Assembly: GCF_900099905.1 (NCBI RefSeq)
Contig: NZ_FNEE01000010.1
Coordinates: 40,340 to 104,339, forward strand
Reading direction: 5' to 3'
DNA: 64,000 nt
DNA from: Mesorhizobium muleiense
GTDB lineage: Bacteria; Pseudomonadota; Alphaproteobacteria; Rhizobiales; Rhizobiaceae
Positions within the stretch are counted from its first letter, which is position 1; each line of letters begins with the position of its first letter. The notes under the pieces are model-generated. The model searched no databases and was not told where the DNA came from. It worked only from the letters and a program-made list of their open reading frames with translations. Position numbers and translations under genes: made by a program. Shown here one piece after another: positions 53,039 through 62,886 of the stretch.

Positions 53039-54358
53039 TCAAATGTTGGCGAGCAGTTCGTTGATGCGGCTTTCCATGTCGGCCAGTGCGGCGTCGACGT
53101 CCTTCTGGCCACTGATTGCAGCGCTCATCTCTTCGCCGACAATGTCCTGGATCGCAAATTGGCGCTGTACGGCGGAGGGCAGCGGCTTGCCGAGATCGGC
53201 GACCGCGGCGATCGCGTTGCGATGCGGCAGGGCCTTGAAGGCGTCAGAGGCGATGACGGCCTTGTATGCCGGCAAATGACCGGTGCGTGACCATTCAAAA
53301 TCGTTGTCCGCGAAGAACTTCAGGAATTTGCCGATTGCTGCCGTCTGTTCAGGCGTGCGGTCCTTCTGCGAGACTGCCCAGGTATGGCCGTCGGCATATT
53401 GCGCGTGAGCGCCGCCAAACAGCTGTGGATACGGATAAACCGCATAGCCGCCCTTGTTGAGCGCCGTACCCTTGGTTTCTGACTGGGCGTTGTAGTCGCC
53501 GACGACCCAGGTGCCGTTAAGGTGGACGCCACCCTCGCCAGCAAGGAAGGCGTTGATTGAGCCGCCATAGTCGAGGTCCTTGGTAGTGTAGCCCTTGTCG
53601 AAGATCGCCTTGTACATCTCGATGACGTTCTTGGCCTCCGGCGTATTCAACTTCACATGCTTCGGATCGGCAAAGAAGTCGGAGTCCTGTTGGAAAAGAT
53701 AGGTGTAGAGGTTGCGCGTGTAGAGTGCCGTCTCATTGGCCAGGTTCTGGACGAAATAGGGCTTGCCCGTCTTCTGTTTGAACTGTTCGGCCTGGGCGAG
53801 CAGTTCCTCGGGCGACTTCGGCAGGATCGGCGTGCCGTCGGCGTTGACGAGCCCGACTTGTTTGAAAAGATCCATGTTGATGTGATAGAGCATCGTCCAG
53901 CTGTCGATCGGCAGGCCGTAGATCTTGCCGTCTTTGGTCGCGCCATTGCTCGCCGCATCCGTGAAGGCGTCGGGTGTCACACCGACCGACTTCAAGAGAT
54001 CGTCCAGCGGCATCAACAGGCCCTTCGACTGGTAGTCCGAAAGCACGGACTCGTGGATCGTGACGATGTCCGGAGCGTCGCCTGAAGCAAACTGCGCAGT
54101 CAGCTGATCATAGCCAGGCCACTCCACGGTGGTGACGTTGACGTGCACATCGGGATTGTCGGCGTTGAACTTGTTGATCAGCGACGTGATGATGCCACAT
54201 TCGCCAACCGCCTTGGTGGGATCGGTGTTGGTGCCGAAATCGGCATCGCAGGCGCCGAAAAAGCGCTGCACGTTCAGTTCGGTCGTCGCAAAACTTGGGC
54301 TTGCAAGCGCCGTCGCGCCCGCAGAAACGGCGGCAAACAGTATTTTCTTCAGTTTCAT
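53039..54358 (-). CDS. Sugar ABC transporter substrate-binding protein (CUT1)
   Basis: 439 residues after GGAGGAACTGAT. Signal peptide FAAVSAGATALASPSFATT. Extracellular-binding-protein family 1 body: NPDVHVNVTTVEWPGYDQLTAQFASGDAPDIV, GLPIDSWTMLYHINMDLFKQVGL, and VHLNGTWVVGDYNA. Last gene of the leftward arabinoside operon. Likely binds arabinose or arabino-oligosaccharides in the periplasm, by association with the GH51 enzyme. Confidence 0.94.
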   Translation of the reverse strand: MKLKKILFAAVSAGATALASPSFATTELNVQRFFGACDADFGTNTDPTKAVGECGIITSLINKFNADNPDVHVNVTTVEWPGYDQLTAQFASGDAPDIVTIHESVLSDYQSKGLLMPLDDLLKSVGVTPDAFTDAASNGATKDGKIYGLPIDSWTMLYHINMDLFKQVGLVNADGTPILPKSPEELLAQAEQFKQKTGKPYFVQNLANETALYTRNLYTYLFQQDSDFFADPKHVKLNTPEAKNVIEMYKAIFDKGYTTKDLDYGGSINAFLAGEGGVHLNGTWVVGDYNAQSETKGTALNKGGYAVYPYPQLFGGAHAQYADGHTWAVSQKDRTPEQTAAIGKFLKFFADNDFEWSRTGHLPAYKAVIASDAFKALPHRNAIAAVADLGKPLPSAVQRQFAIQDIVGEEMSAAISGQKDVDAALADMESRINELLANI

Positions 54359-54455
54359 ATCAGTTCCTCCTACTACTGAGTTTCCGCCGCTCCACCCTGG
54401 ATTGGCCTTCGTGCTTCAATCGCTGCGCCTTCCCCCGGCCATCAGGCAATTTTCG

Positions 54456-55304
54456 CTATTTCACCGCGGCGCCGGAGACCGCCGTGACGATGTATTTCTG
54501 GAAAAACAGGTAGAAGATCAGGATCGGCGCACCGGCGAACACCGCCTGCGCCATCAGGAAGCCGATGCCTTCGGACTGCGCGAAATTGGTCTGCGTCGAG
54601 GCCATGCCGACCGTCAGCGTGAACATGTCCTTCTTTGTTGCCGAAATCAGCGGCCAGAAGTAATCGTTCCACGCGCCGAGAAACGTGAAGATACCGAGCG
54701 TTGCCTGTGCAGGCAGCGTGAGCGGCAGAAGCACCTTCCAGAAAATCCTGAAGCGGCCGGCATTGTCCAGCATGGCGGCTTCGTCCAGTTCCTTTGGAAT
54801 GGCCTTGAAATATTGTGTCATCAGGAAGACGCCAAACGGAGCCGACAGGCCGGGAAGAATGAGCCCTTGATAGGTGTTGTGGAATTTCAGCACGCTGAAG
54901 ATCTGGTGGCGGGCGACAAGCACTGCCTGTTCCGGAACGGCCAGGCCGAACAGCACAATGACGAACAGCACGTCCCGGCCGGGAAAATTCAGTCGTGCAA
55001 AGCCGTAGCCGGCAAGCGACGACAGGATCAAGGTGCCGAGCGTCAATCCACCGGAGACGATGATGCTGTTGCGCACCCAGATGAACACCGACGACGTGCC
55101 GACGGTGTTGATGTAGTTTTTTAGCGTATAGGGCGCGTGAAACACCGAATTCGGATCGGCCATCAGTTCGGCATTGTCCTTGAGCGACAGGCCGATGACC
55201 CACAGAACCGGTGCGATCATGACGATCGACAGTAGGATGACAAGGGCCAGCAACAAATGGTCGCCGAATGCCCGTCCCTTGATCGAAACGGCTGGAGCGC
55301 TCAT
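54456..55304 (-). CDS. Sugar ABC transporter permease (CUT1, MalG-like)
   Basis: 282 residues from ATG 55304, overlapping the other permease's stop by four bases. Six helices, with the EAA loop AIPKELDEAAMLDNAGRFRIFWKVLLPL. Typical end ILIFYLFFQKYIVTAVSGAAVK. Forms the channel with the MalF-like subunit encoded just upstream. The ~97-base gap to the binding-protein gene contains nothing notable. Confidence 0.95.
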   Translation of the reverse strand: MSAPAVSIKGRAFGDHLLLALVILLSIVMIAPVLWVIGLSLKDNAELMADPNSVFHAPYTLKNYINTVGTSSVFIWVRNSIIVSGGLTLGTLILSSLAGYGFARLNFPGRDVLFVIVLFGLAVPEQAVLVARHQIFSVLKFHNTYQGLILPGLSAPFGVFLMTQYFKAIPKELDEAAMLDNAGRFRIFWKVLLPLTLPAQATLGIFTFLGAWNDYFWPLISATKKDMFTLTVGMASTQTNFAQSEGIGFLMAQAVFAGAPILIFYLFFQKYIVTAVSGAAVK

Positions 55305-56236
55305 GTCTGGTCTCCTCTGCTGCGCGTCACCAGGTACTGGGCCATCGCCGCGATCAGGATGAGGATGAACAGGATTTCCGATGCCGCGGCGCCCAGGCCC
55401 AGATCCCAGCGACGGAACGCGGTGTCGTAGATGTAGAGCACGATCGGCTTGGTCAGGTTGTTGGGGCCGCCGCGCGTCATCAGCCAGGCCTGGCCGAACA
55501 GCTGGAATTGCAGCACGATCTGGATGATGACCACCAGAATGAAGGTGCGCTTGATGGACGGCAGCGTGATCGAGCGCAGCGTCTGCCAGCGACTGGCATT
55601 GTCCAGTGCTGCCGCCTCGTAGATATCCTGCGGGATCTGCTGGAGCGCCGAGAGAAAGAGCATCATCGGCAGGCCGATGCACCACCAGATGGTGGCAATA
55701 GCGATGCCGATCATCGCAAGGCTGGGATCGGAAATGAAAGCCGGAGCAGTCGCGCCGAACCATCCGTAGATCGTCGACAGCAGACCGACATTCGGAATGA
55801 ACACGATGCGCCAGATCAGTGTGACGATGGTGACCGACAGCACCGAGGAGGAAAAGAACAGGGTCCGCAGCACCGCGGCAGTGCGGGTGCGGCGGTTGAG
55901 GCAAAGCGCGAGAAAAAGGCCGAGGAGTGCCAGTGTCGGAACAGTCAGAAGCACGAAGTAGAAGGTGTTCCAGACCGATTGCAGGAACACCTTGTCGTGG
56001 AACAGCCTGACATAGTTGCCTAGCCCGATAAAGTTGCCGGACGAGAACGTATCGGCCTTGTGGAAGCTCAGCCACATTCCCCAGAGGAGTGGGAAGACAA
56101 GCAGCGTCGTGAAGAAGAACAGGAACGGCGCGACGAACATGAAGTTTCGCCATTGCGGCGCGTAGATATCAGCGCTCGGAGTCCTGACGCCTGCTGCCGG
56201 CATCGCGGTCTGCGGCATTGTCAGCCGATCGGCCAT
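55301..56236 (-). CDS. Sugar ABC transporter permease (CUT1, MalF-like)
   Basis: 311 residues from ATG 56236, with one base between it and the ATPase stop. Six helices (first FVAPFLFFFTTLLVFPLLWGMWLSF) and the EAA loop IPQDIYEAAALDNASRWQTLRSITLPSI. First of the paired permeases of the arabinoside importer. Confidence 0.95.
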   Translation of the reverse strand: MADRLTMPQTAMPAAGVRTPSADIYAPQWRNFMFVAPFLFFFTTLLVFPLLWGMWLSFHKADTFSSGNFIGLGNYVRLFHDKVFLQSVWNTFYFVLLTVPTLALLGLFLALCLNRRTRTAAVLRTLFFSSSVLSVTIVTLIWRIVFIPNVGLLSTIYGWFGATAPAFISDPSLAMIGIAIATIWWCIGLPMMLFLSALQQIPQDIYEAAALDNASRWQTLRSITLPSIKRTFILVVIIQIVLQFQLFGQAWLMTRGGPNNLTKPIVLYIYDTAFRRWDLGLGAAASEILFILILIAAMAQYLVTRSRGDQT

Positions 56237-56237
56237 A

Positions 56238-57329
56238 TCAGGCCTCCCTCGCGTGCCAGGCGCGGCCGGATTCGTCGAACAGATGCGATTTCTGGCCGTC
56301 GAAGGCGAGCCCGACCTTGTGGCCAACCGCGATGCGGCTGTTGCCGGCGTCGGAGCCGACGATTTGCTGACCATCGCCCAGCCGGGCGTAGACCAACGTG
56401 CGTTCGCCGAGCCGCTCGAGCACCTCGACCACGCCGTCGGCATTTCCCTGTCCGGCGGCAACGATGCGAACATCTTCCGAACGGATGCCGAAAGTGTGCT
56501 TGCAATCGCTCAACTGGTTGGAGACAATCTCGGTCTGGACCGATACGCCATCCGCAAACCTGGCCGCGGCATTCTCAGCCGACCTGTCGAGTGTCGCTTC
56601 GACAAAATTCATCGCCGGTGCGCCGACGAAGCCGGCGACAAATTTGGTCGCGGGGCGTTCGTAGATCTCCATCGGAGAGCCGATCTGCTCGATCCTGCGA
56701 TTGTTCATGACGACGATGCGGTCGGCGAGCGTCATGGCCTCGACCTGATCGTGGGTGACGAAGATCATCGTCGATTGCAGGCGCTGGTGAAGCTGGGCAA
56801 GTTCAAGACGGGTACGGGTGCGCAGAGCCGCGTCGAGATTGGAGAGCGGCTCGTCGAATAGGAAGGCCTTCGGTTCCTTGACGATCGCACGGCCGATGGC
56901 AACACGCTGGCGCTGGCCGCCCGAGAGCTGGCCAGGCTTGCGCTCGAGCAAGTGCGGCATTTCGAGGATGCGAGCGGCTTCGTTGATCCGGGCATCGATG
57001 ACCTCGCGCGACATGCCGATATTCTCAAGCCCGAAGGCCAGGTTGTCGCGCACGGTCATATGCGGATAGAGCGCATAGGACTGGAACACCATGGCAACGC
57101 CGCGCTTGCCCGGCGGCAGATGATCGATGCGTTCGTTATTGATGGCGATCTCGCCGCTGTCGACGGTTTCGAGGCCAGCGATCATGCGCAGAAGCGTCGA
57201 TTTCCCGCAGCCGGACGGTCCAAGAAACACAATGAATTCGCGTGCCTTGATGGATAGGGACAGATCTTCCAGCACCGCCATGGCACCGAAGTGTTTGTTC
57301 ACATTCCTGATCTCGATATCGGCTGTCAC
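56238..57329 (-). CDS. ABC transporter ATP-binding protein (UgpC/MsmK-like)
   Basis: 363 residues from GTG 57329, nine bases after GGAGG; a more upstream start at 57356 would put this ribosome site inside the gene. Walker A GPSGCGKST, signature LSGGQRQRVAIGRA, and Walker B AFLFDEPLSNLDA. The C-terminal TOBE/OB regulatory domain begins near NFVEATLDRS and ends DESGRAWHAREA. Cytoplasmic motor of the CUT1 importer. Confidence 0.96.
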   Translation of the reverse strand: MTADIEIRNVNKHFGAMAVLEDLSLSIKAREFIVFLGPSGCGKSTLLRMIAGLETVDSGEIAINNERIDHLPPGKRGVAMVFQSYALYPHMTVRDNLAFGLENIGMSREVIDARINEAARILEMPHLLERKPGQLSGGQRQRVAIGRAIVKEPKAFLFDEPLSNLDAALRTRTRLELAQLHQRLQSTMIFVTHDQVEAMTLADRIVVMNNRRIEQIGSPMEIYERPATKFVAGFVGAPAMNFVEATLDRSAENAAARFADGVSVQTEIVSNQLSDCKHTFGIRSEDVRIVAAGQGNADGVVEVLERLGERTLVYARLGDGQQIVGSDAGNSRIAVGHKVGLAFDGQKSHLFDESGRAWHAREA

Positions 57330-57374
57330 GTCGACGCTCCTCCTCGGCGCATGCACTTTTCGATGATCCGCCAG

Positions 57375-58886
57375 TCAGAGCTTCAGGCGGATCATCTGGT
57401 AGGAATAGGCCGGCAGCGACAGGCTCAGCTTGCCGCCAGCCACCGAGGCGCCGGCCCCTTTCCTGGGGCCGACATTGCCGGGGTTCGCGGCCGAGTTGAC
57501 GGCTTTCAGATCCGCGTGCGTCATCACTTGGTGATCGACGATGTCGGCCGCGCCGAAGCCGGTGATGTCGATCACGGTTTCGATTGCTTCGCTCGAATGG
57601 CGGTTGACGGCGAAGAATGTGACATGCCCGTTTTGCGTGTCATGCACGCCGGTGACGTCGACATAGGAAACGTCGCCAGCGACAGTGGACTTGTAGGTCG
57701 GGCATTCCACCCTGAGATTCAGCGCATTGCCGCGTCCGTAGATCGAGGCATAGAGATAGGGATAGTAGATCGTCTGGCGCCATGCCGGGCCATTGGGAAC
57801 GGTCATGATCGGCGCGATGACGTTGACCAGTTGCGCCATGCACGCGATCTTGACCACGTCGGATCGACGGATGAAGGTGTTGAGGATCAGGCCGACCTGC
57901 AGCACGTCCTCGAAATTGTAGATGTCTTCGAGCAGTGGCGGGGCAAAGGGCCAGCCGTCATTGCCACCGAGGATCTTCTTGTCCTGCTCCTTGGAATGGT
58001 ACCAGACGTTCCATTCGTCGAACGAGATGTAGACCTGCTTGCTGGAGCGCTTCTTCGCCTTGATGTAGTCGATGACGCCGGCGACCGAGACGATGTAGTC
58101 GTCGAGTTTCTCGCTCATGGCGAGATAGTTCGGAGCGTCGTTGGCTTCGTTGTCGAAATACATGTGCAGCGAGATGTAGTCGACCTCGTTGTAGGTATGG
58201 TCGAGAACCGTCGCTTCCCATTCAGGGTAGGTCGGCATCTTGGCATTCGAAGAGCCACAGACCACCAGCTCGAGCGACTTGGAGAAGGCGCGCATGGCCT
58301 TGGCCGTCTCATGCGCCAGGCGACCATACTCGTCCGCAGTCTTGTGGCCGATCTGCCAAGGACCGTCCATTTCATTGCCGAGGCACCAGAGCTTGACGTC
58401 GAAAGGTTCCTTGCGGCCGTTCGCGATACGCTTGTCGCTCCACTTACTGCCGCCGGGATGATTGGTGTATTCCAGAAAGTTGCGGGCTTCATCGAGGCCA
58501 CGCGAGCCGAGATTGACGGCTAGCATCATCTCGGTGTTGGCGGAGGCGCACCAGTCCGCAAATTCATGCAGGCCGACTTCGTTGCTTTCCGATGTGTGCC
58601 AGGCGAGGTCGAGGCGCACCGGGCGTTCTTCCTTGGGGCCGATGCCATCTTCCCAATTGTAGGCGGAGACGAAATTGCCGCCGGGATAGCGAACGATCGG
58701 AACATTGAGTTCCCTGACCAGATCGATGACGTCCTGACGCATGCCATTGGCATCTGCCGTCGGGTGGCCCGGCTCATAGATGCCGCTGTAAACCGCACGC
58801 CCGAGATGCTCGATAAAGGATCCATAGAGCCTCGGATCAATTTTCGAGACAACATAGTGCGGATGCGCCGTGACGGCTGCCTTCAT
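57375..58886 (-). CDS. abfA: Intracellular alpha-L-arabinofuranosidase (GH51)
   Basis: 503 residues from ATG 58886, after GGGAGGAATGC. No signal peptide. The GH51 (beta/alpha)8 barrel has the acid/base E172 in CLGNEMDGPW and the nucleophile E291 in ISFDEWNVWY, three residues before their Geobacillus counterparts (E175/E294, from memory). Other conserved blocks: YGSFIEHLGRAVYSGIYEPG, RYPGGNFVSAYNWEDGIGP. Cleaves terminal L-arabinofuranosyl residues from imported oligosaccharides. First gene of the transporter operon. Confidence 0.97.
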   Translation of the reverse strand: MKAAVTAHPHYVVSKIDPRLYGSFIEHLGRAVYSGIYEPGHPTADANGMRQDVIDLVRELNVPIVRYPGGNFVSAYNWEDGIGPKEERPVRLDLAWHTSESNEVGLHEFADWCASANTEMMLAVNLGSRGLDEARNFLEYTNHPGGSKWSDKRIANGRKEPFDVKLWCLGNEMDGPWQIGHKTADEYGRLAHETAKAMRAFSKSLELVVCGSSNAKMPTYPEWEATVLDHTYNEVDYISLHMYFDNEANDAPNYLAMSEKLDDYIVSVAGVIDYIKAKKRSSKQVYISFDEWNVWYHSKEQDKKILGGNDGWPFAPPLLEDIYNFEDVLQVGLILNTFIRRSDVVKIACMAQLVNVIAPIMTVPNGPAWRQTIYYPYLYASIYGRGNALNLRVECPTYKSTVAGDVSYVDVTGVHDTQNGHVTFFAVNRHSSEAIETVIDITGFGAADIVDHQVMTHADLKAVNSAANPGNVGPRKGAGASVAGGKLSLSLPAYSYQMIRLKL

Positions 58887-58912
58887 GCATTCCTCCCACA
58901 ATATCACAAATA

Positions 58913-58926
58913 GTGATTTAAATCAC
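58913..58926. promoter_or_regulatory. Palindrome GTGATTTAAATCAC upstream of abfA
   Basis: A perfect 14-bp palindrome 27 bases before the abfA start, with a further half-site TATCAC just downstream. It is in a 182-base A+T-rich gap that follows the ArsR-like regulator gene. A bound protein here would cover the abfA promoter. The ArsR-like protein is the obvious candidate. Confidence 0.65.
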
Positions 58927-59068
58927 CTTGTTCGATATCAAAGGGAAGCAATAGGCATTCGTCAAGTCAAAACGACCAAATGTCTGACAATTTGACGGCG
59001 GCATCGTCCATCGATAGAGTCAATGAACTGAAATTGCTATATTATTTTCGAAACCCGATTTGGTGATA

Positions 59069-59995
59069 TCAGCCGGTTTTGATCCTGAGCACGATGTCCT
59101 GATCGTAATTTCCGAATCCCTTGCCGAAAATATTGATTCCACCGGGGCACTTGGCGTCGTCCTTGACGCCGATACGGATGCGGATTGAATGATGGCCCTT
59201 GAGATCGAGGACAGCGAGGCTGGTTTCGGAAATCCTGACGCCGTCGACATAGGTGCCGTCCGTGGAAATTCGCCAGCTCTTCAGCTTGCCATATTGCGAG
59301 CCTTTTAGCTTCCACCAGGAGGGCGTGAAGACGCCGCGCTTGTCGCCGAAATCGCCGGGTGACGTCCAGGTGCCGACATCGATGCCATTGATCGCAAGTG
59401 TGATGTCGGAGGGCCAGTCGGCGCTGGTGCCCGGCACTTCCGAGGACAGTTCCACCACCACTTCAAGCTCGGTGATCTCGGCATTGGCGAGCTTGGCATT
59501 GTTGGGGAACTGGTATTCGACAAAGCCGCGGGTGAACCATAACAACCCAGCTTTCATGCGGTCCGGATCGAGGAAAGTGTTCGGCACATCGAGCAGACCG
59601 ATGATGCCATCCGGAGAACACAGGCCGCAGGGTGCCGTCACCTCGAAACCGGTGTAGAGCCCGATCGGCATCGACACTTCGATGGCATTGTTCTTGACCG
59701 CACGATACTCGCTTTTGAACACCACGAGCACTTCCTCGGCGGTCGGATAGCAGATCTTCTGGCTGCCTTTTTTCGCCTTCTGGTTCTCGGTACGGATCAG
59801 GCCGGCATCCTCAAGCACCTGGATATTGGTTGAGACAGTCGATTGCGGCAGCGACAGCACGGCGGCGATGTCGTTGACATTCATCGGCCCCTTTTCATGC
59901 AGCAGTTTCAGCATGGAGATACGTGCCAAAGAGGCAAGCCCCTTGAGGACGGCAATGCCTTCCTCAGGTTCGATCACCAGAAAATTGCGACTCAT
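59069..59995 (-). CDS. ArsR-family regulator with a C-terminal beta-sandwich domain
   Basis: 308 residues from ATG 59995. N-terminal ArsR winged helix (residues ~10-85): GLASLARISMLKLLHEKGPMNVNDIAAVLSLPQSTVS. From ~100 a second domain follows, with CGLCSPDG, TFLDPDRMKAGLLWFTRGFVEYQFPN, SDITLAINGIDVGTWTSPGDFGDKRG and the C-terminal KGHHSIRIRIGVKDDAKCPGG, a jelly-roll-like sugar-binding pattern. ArsR proteins normally have only ~110 residues, so this is an unusual fusion. It is on the same strand just before abfA and probably senses arabinose or arabinosides. Confidence 0.85.
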   Translation of the reverse strand: MSRNFLVIEPEEGIAVLKGLASLARISMLKLLHEKGPMNVNDIAAVLSLPQSTVSTNIQVLEDAGLIRTENQKAKKGSQKICYPTAEEVLVVFKSEYRAVKNNAIEVSMPIGLYTGFEVTAPCGLCSPDGIIGLLDVPNTFLDPDRMKAGLLWFTRGFVEYQFPNNAKLANAEITELEVVVELSSEVPGTSADWPSDITLAINGIDVGTWTSPGDFGDKRGVFTPSWWKLKGSQYGKLKSWRISTDGTYVDGVRISETSLAVLDLKGHHSIRIRIGVKDDAKCPGGINIFGKGFGNYDQDIVLRIKTG

Positions 59996-60082
59996 GGATT
60001 TGCCAATCTATGCGAAATCTGTACCCGAAATTGTCATGTATATCTGGATATCTGATTTAGGCAATGCGTTGGCCGAATTCAT

Positions 60083-60231
60083 GTAGCCGGCACGGCTCTC
60101 GCGCCGAGTGGTCATGCAAGCGCGGCAGCGCCCACAATGGCTCGCGCGGCCGATGGTGTTCCTGCGCATGACGATAGCGGTCTGGGTTGGCGAGCGGCCA
60201 TTTGGCAGCGCTGGATAGCCGCTTCCAGCGC
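60083..60231. repeat. Dispersed repeat copy A carrying a decayed copD fragment
   Basis: In one plus frame it reads QWLARPMVFLRMTIAVW, matching PQWLTRPMVFLHGAGIAFW of the CopCD protein at 27631. Stops and frameshifts on both sides show it is a remnant. Nearly the same sequence recurs at 63059-63221. The rest of the 59996-60422 gap holds no gene. Confidence 0.7.
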
Positions 60232-60422
60232 GACCGACCCGGCCGAAGGATTCGGTTCTGCCGTACAGCCGCGGAGCGTTTTACGTCGCGGTTAGGTGGT
60301 GAGCAGACGGTCCCATTCCCTCAGCCAATTGGAAAGATGCGCCATTTTCCGGCCGTTCCTGGCGCTTCTCCAAAGCGGATCTTCGCGTTTCGGCTGGAGT
60401 CGATGCAAGACGGACGTTCACT

Positions 60423-62153
60423 TCATTCGGGAAGACCTGCCTTCAGCAAGCCTTCGCGCAGATGCTCGGCATCGGCAGGATATCGGTAGTGCGGCATCTC
60501 CGCCCGCACGCTGAAACCGGGCTTGCGGCGGAGCACCTCTGCGGCTTTAGAGCGAGCTTCGTCGAGACGCCCAAGCTGCGCCAGGCAGGCTGACTCGCGC
60601 GCCATCATCCACGGCGACAGCTCGTGCCCGAGCTTCCGGTTTGCCGCCAAGGCTTCTTCATAGCGCCTCACGGCGTATAGACAGAAGGCAAGGGTACCCC
60701 AGGCGAACTTAACATAAGGATCAAGTCTGATGGCCCGGCGAGCCAGCTCGATGCCCTCTTCGGCGCGACCGGACACGCCAAACGCCGCGCTCAAGTGCAC
60801 TATGCCGACCACGTCGTTGGGGTTGAGCGCCACACCATTTTCGAGGTGCGTTATCGCTAGATCGTACTCATCGCGGAATCGGTGGATCTGCCCGAGGAAC
60901 GTGTGACATCGGCTTTCGCGCGGGTCCAGCCGGACCGCAGTCATGGCCACCTCCAATGCCCGTTGTTTGATGGCATCCGACGCGGCACCGTAGTTATTCT
61001 CGACCAGAAGTGACAGGGCCAGATAGGCGTGGGCCATAGCGTATTGCGGATCGAGAGAAACGGCCTGCTCGAACAACTCGCGAGCACGACGGTTGTTTTC
61101 CATGCCGAACCCACGCAATTGCTGAATACCGCGGAGCAGACAGTCATATGCCGGTAGGCTGTCGGTCCGCCTGCTCGACGCCATCCTGATTTCGGCGTCC
61201 TCCAGCCGGCCCACCACGGTTGCGACGACGGTGTGTGTCAACTCGTCCTGAACGTCGAATAGGTCCTCGATCCTGCGGTCGAAACGCTCGCTCCACAGAT
61301 GATTGCCTGGAACGGCGTCGATCAGCTGCGCCGTGATGCGAATCCGGCCGCCCATTTTGCGAACGCTGCCCTCGATGACGTAGCGCACGCCGAGGTCGCG
61401 CGCGACCCGGCGCACGTCCACGGCTTTGTCGCGATACTGAAACGACGAGTTCCGGGCAATGACGAACAGCGCACGCGAGCGTGATAGTTCGGTGATGATA
61501 TCCTCAGTGATGCCGTCGGAGAAATATTGCTGTTCAGGATCGCCGCTCATGTTGGTGAAAGGCAGGACCGCGATCGACGGCTTGTCGGGAAGCGACAACG
61601 CAGGCCCGGCGGGTGCCGGCGCCACACCGTTCACGATTCTGAACACGCGCACCGGATTGGCAATGTTCTTGAGTTCGACCTCTCCCATCTCGTCGAAGAC
61701 ATGAGCGCCCTTGCCACGCAGTTCATCGCGCACCTTTGCCGAAACGCAGATCCCGCCCGGCTCCGCCAACGCCTCCAGCCGCGCGGCTACGTTGACGCCG
61801 TCGCCGTAGACATCGGATCCCTCGCCAATGATATCGCCAAGATTGATGCCGATGCGCAGAAGGATGCGTCTATCCTCGCCCAAAAGCGTGTTGACCTCGG
61901 CCATCTTCTCCTGCAGGTCCAGCGCCGCCTCGACCGCGTTCACCGCGCTGGCGAATTCCATCAGCACGCCATCGCCCATGACCTTGACAATGCGGCCCTC
62001 ATGGTCGCGCACTATCGGCTCCAAGACGCTCTTCCGCTGTTCCCTCAGCGCCGCCAGCGTTCCCGCCTCGTCGGCCTCCATGAGGCGCGAGTACCCCACG
62101 ACGTCGGCGACGGCGATGGCGGCAAGACGGCGTTTGGCGCGTTCATCGGCCAT
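60423..62153 (-). CDS. Adenylate cyclase with TolB-like and TPR domains
   Basis: 576 residues from ATG 62153. The N-terminal class III cyclase domain (residues ~8-175) has AVADVVGYSRLMEADE (metal Asp17), IVKVMGDGVLMEF (Lys and Asp) and DVYGDGVNVAARLEAL (Asn and Arg). A TolB-like segment (IAVLPFTNMSGDPEQQYFSDG) follows at ~190-300, then about five TPR repeats to the end. Rhizobia carry many such soluble cyclases. Makes cAMP in response to an unknown protein signal. It lies between two copies of the copD-fragment repeat. Confidence 0.94.
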   Translation of the reverse strand: MADERAKRRLAAIAVADVVGYSRLMEADEAGTLAALREQRKSVLEPIVRDHEGRIVKVMGDGVLMEFASAVNAVEAALDLQEKMAEVNTLLGEDRRILLRIGINLGDIIGEGSDVYGDGVNVAARLEALAEPGGICVSAKVRDELRGKGAHVFDEMGEVELKNIANPVRVFRIVNGVAPAPAGPALSLPDKPSIAVLPFTNMSGDPEQQYFSDGITEDIITELSRSRALFVIARNSSFQYRDKAVDVRRVARDLGVRYVIEGSVRKMGGRIRITAQLIDAVPGNHLWSERFDRRIEDLFDVQDELTHTVVATVVGRLEDAEIRMASSRRTDSLPAYDCLLRGIQQLRGFGMENNRRARELFEQAVSLDPQYAMAHAYLALSLLVENNYGAASDAIKQRALEVAMTAVRLDPRESRCHTFLGQIHRFRDEYDLAITHLENGVALNPNDVVGIVHLSAAFGVSGRAEEGIELARRAIRLDPYVKFAWGTLAFCLYAVRRYEEALAANRKLGHELSPWMMARESACLAQLGRLDEARSKAAEVLRRKPGFSVRAEMPHYRYPADAEHLREGLLKAGLPE

Positions 62154-62549
62154 TTAGATGATGCCTTAAGGCCCAGTTTCCGCCGATGGTATTTGTGCCA
62201 TGCCACGATGTCCATTGCTGCTATGGGTCCCATTCCGAACATTGCTCAGGGGCCGACACAGGTCTGCGATGGGGGGCATCAGTGCTGGTTTCAGCGAATG
62301 TCCGCTGTCGGCAGCAAAAGAGTACAGGAAGGTCCGTTCAGGGTTCCTGCTGACTCGTTGGTCGCCGTTCGGTAGAGGCCGCTCAGGGTAGACACCTGCC
62401 GGAGCGGGAACGTCCGGTCCGGAGAACTGTCGGGAACGGCGGCTTATGGCGCAACTTTCCTGTTCGCATGCGCGAATGGATCGACGGGGAGCGTGGTGCG
62501 TGGCAACTGCGCCCCTCATTCGCCTCGCCGGACTGCGCCGGCTGATACC
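62154..62549. other. Gap without recognised content
   Basis: 396 bases between the dodecin gene stop and the cyclase start. Only short, composition-driven frames are present, and no strong hairpin or operator was found. It should hold the cyclase promoter. Confidence 0.5.
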
Positions 62550-62774
62550 CTAGTCGCCTTCACCGTCGTCGAGCGTGAAACCAGCCTTCAAAGTCACCTG
62601 GAAGTGACGAACCTCACCATTCTCAACATGGCCGCGCGTCTGCGTTACCTCGAACCAACGCAAGTTCCTGAGCGTCTTTCCGGCGCGGGCGATCGCCACG
62701 CGAATAGCATCGTCGATGCTCTCACCTGATGAGCCTACGAGCTCAACCACCTTGTAGATATGCCTCTCATCCAT
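62550..62774 (-). CDS. Dodecin family flavin-binding protein
   Basis: 74 residues from ATG 62774, after AAAGGAGCATTCC. Complete dodecin pattern: IYKVVELVGSSGESIDDAIRVAIARAGKTLRNLRWFEV and GHVENGEVRHFQVTLKAGFTLDD. The Trp in RWFEV stacks on flavin. Dodecins are cytoplasmic dodecamers that store FMN or riboflavin. Single gene, leftward. Confidence 0.96.
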   Translation of the reverse strand: MDERHIYKVVELVGSSGESIDDAIRVAIARAGKTLRNLRWFEVTQTRGHVENGEVRHFQVTLKAGFTLDDGEGD

Positions 62775-62886
62775 GGAATGCTCCTTTCCAGTTTGCACCA
62801 TATTTGTGGCGCAATCCGGAAGCGGAAAGTGAGCAGCGAGCGCTTTATCTCCGACCGGCAACTGCTTCGGAAAGGAGCGGGCGACC

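Noticed and set aside
54442..56153. Long leftward frames across both permeases
   Set aside because: The true permeases start at 55304 and 56236; the extensions are other-frame readings.
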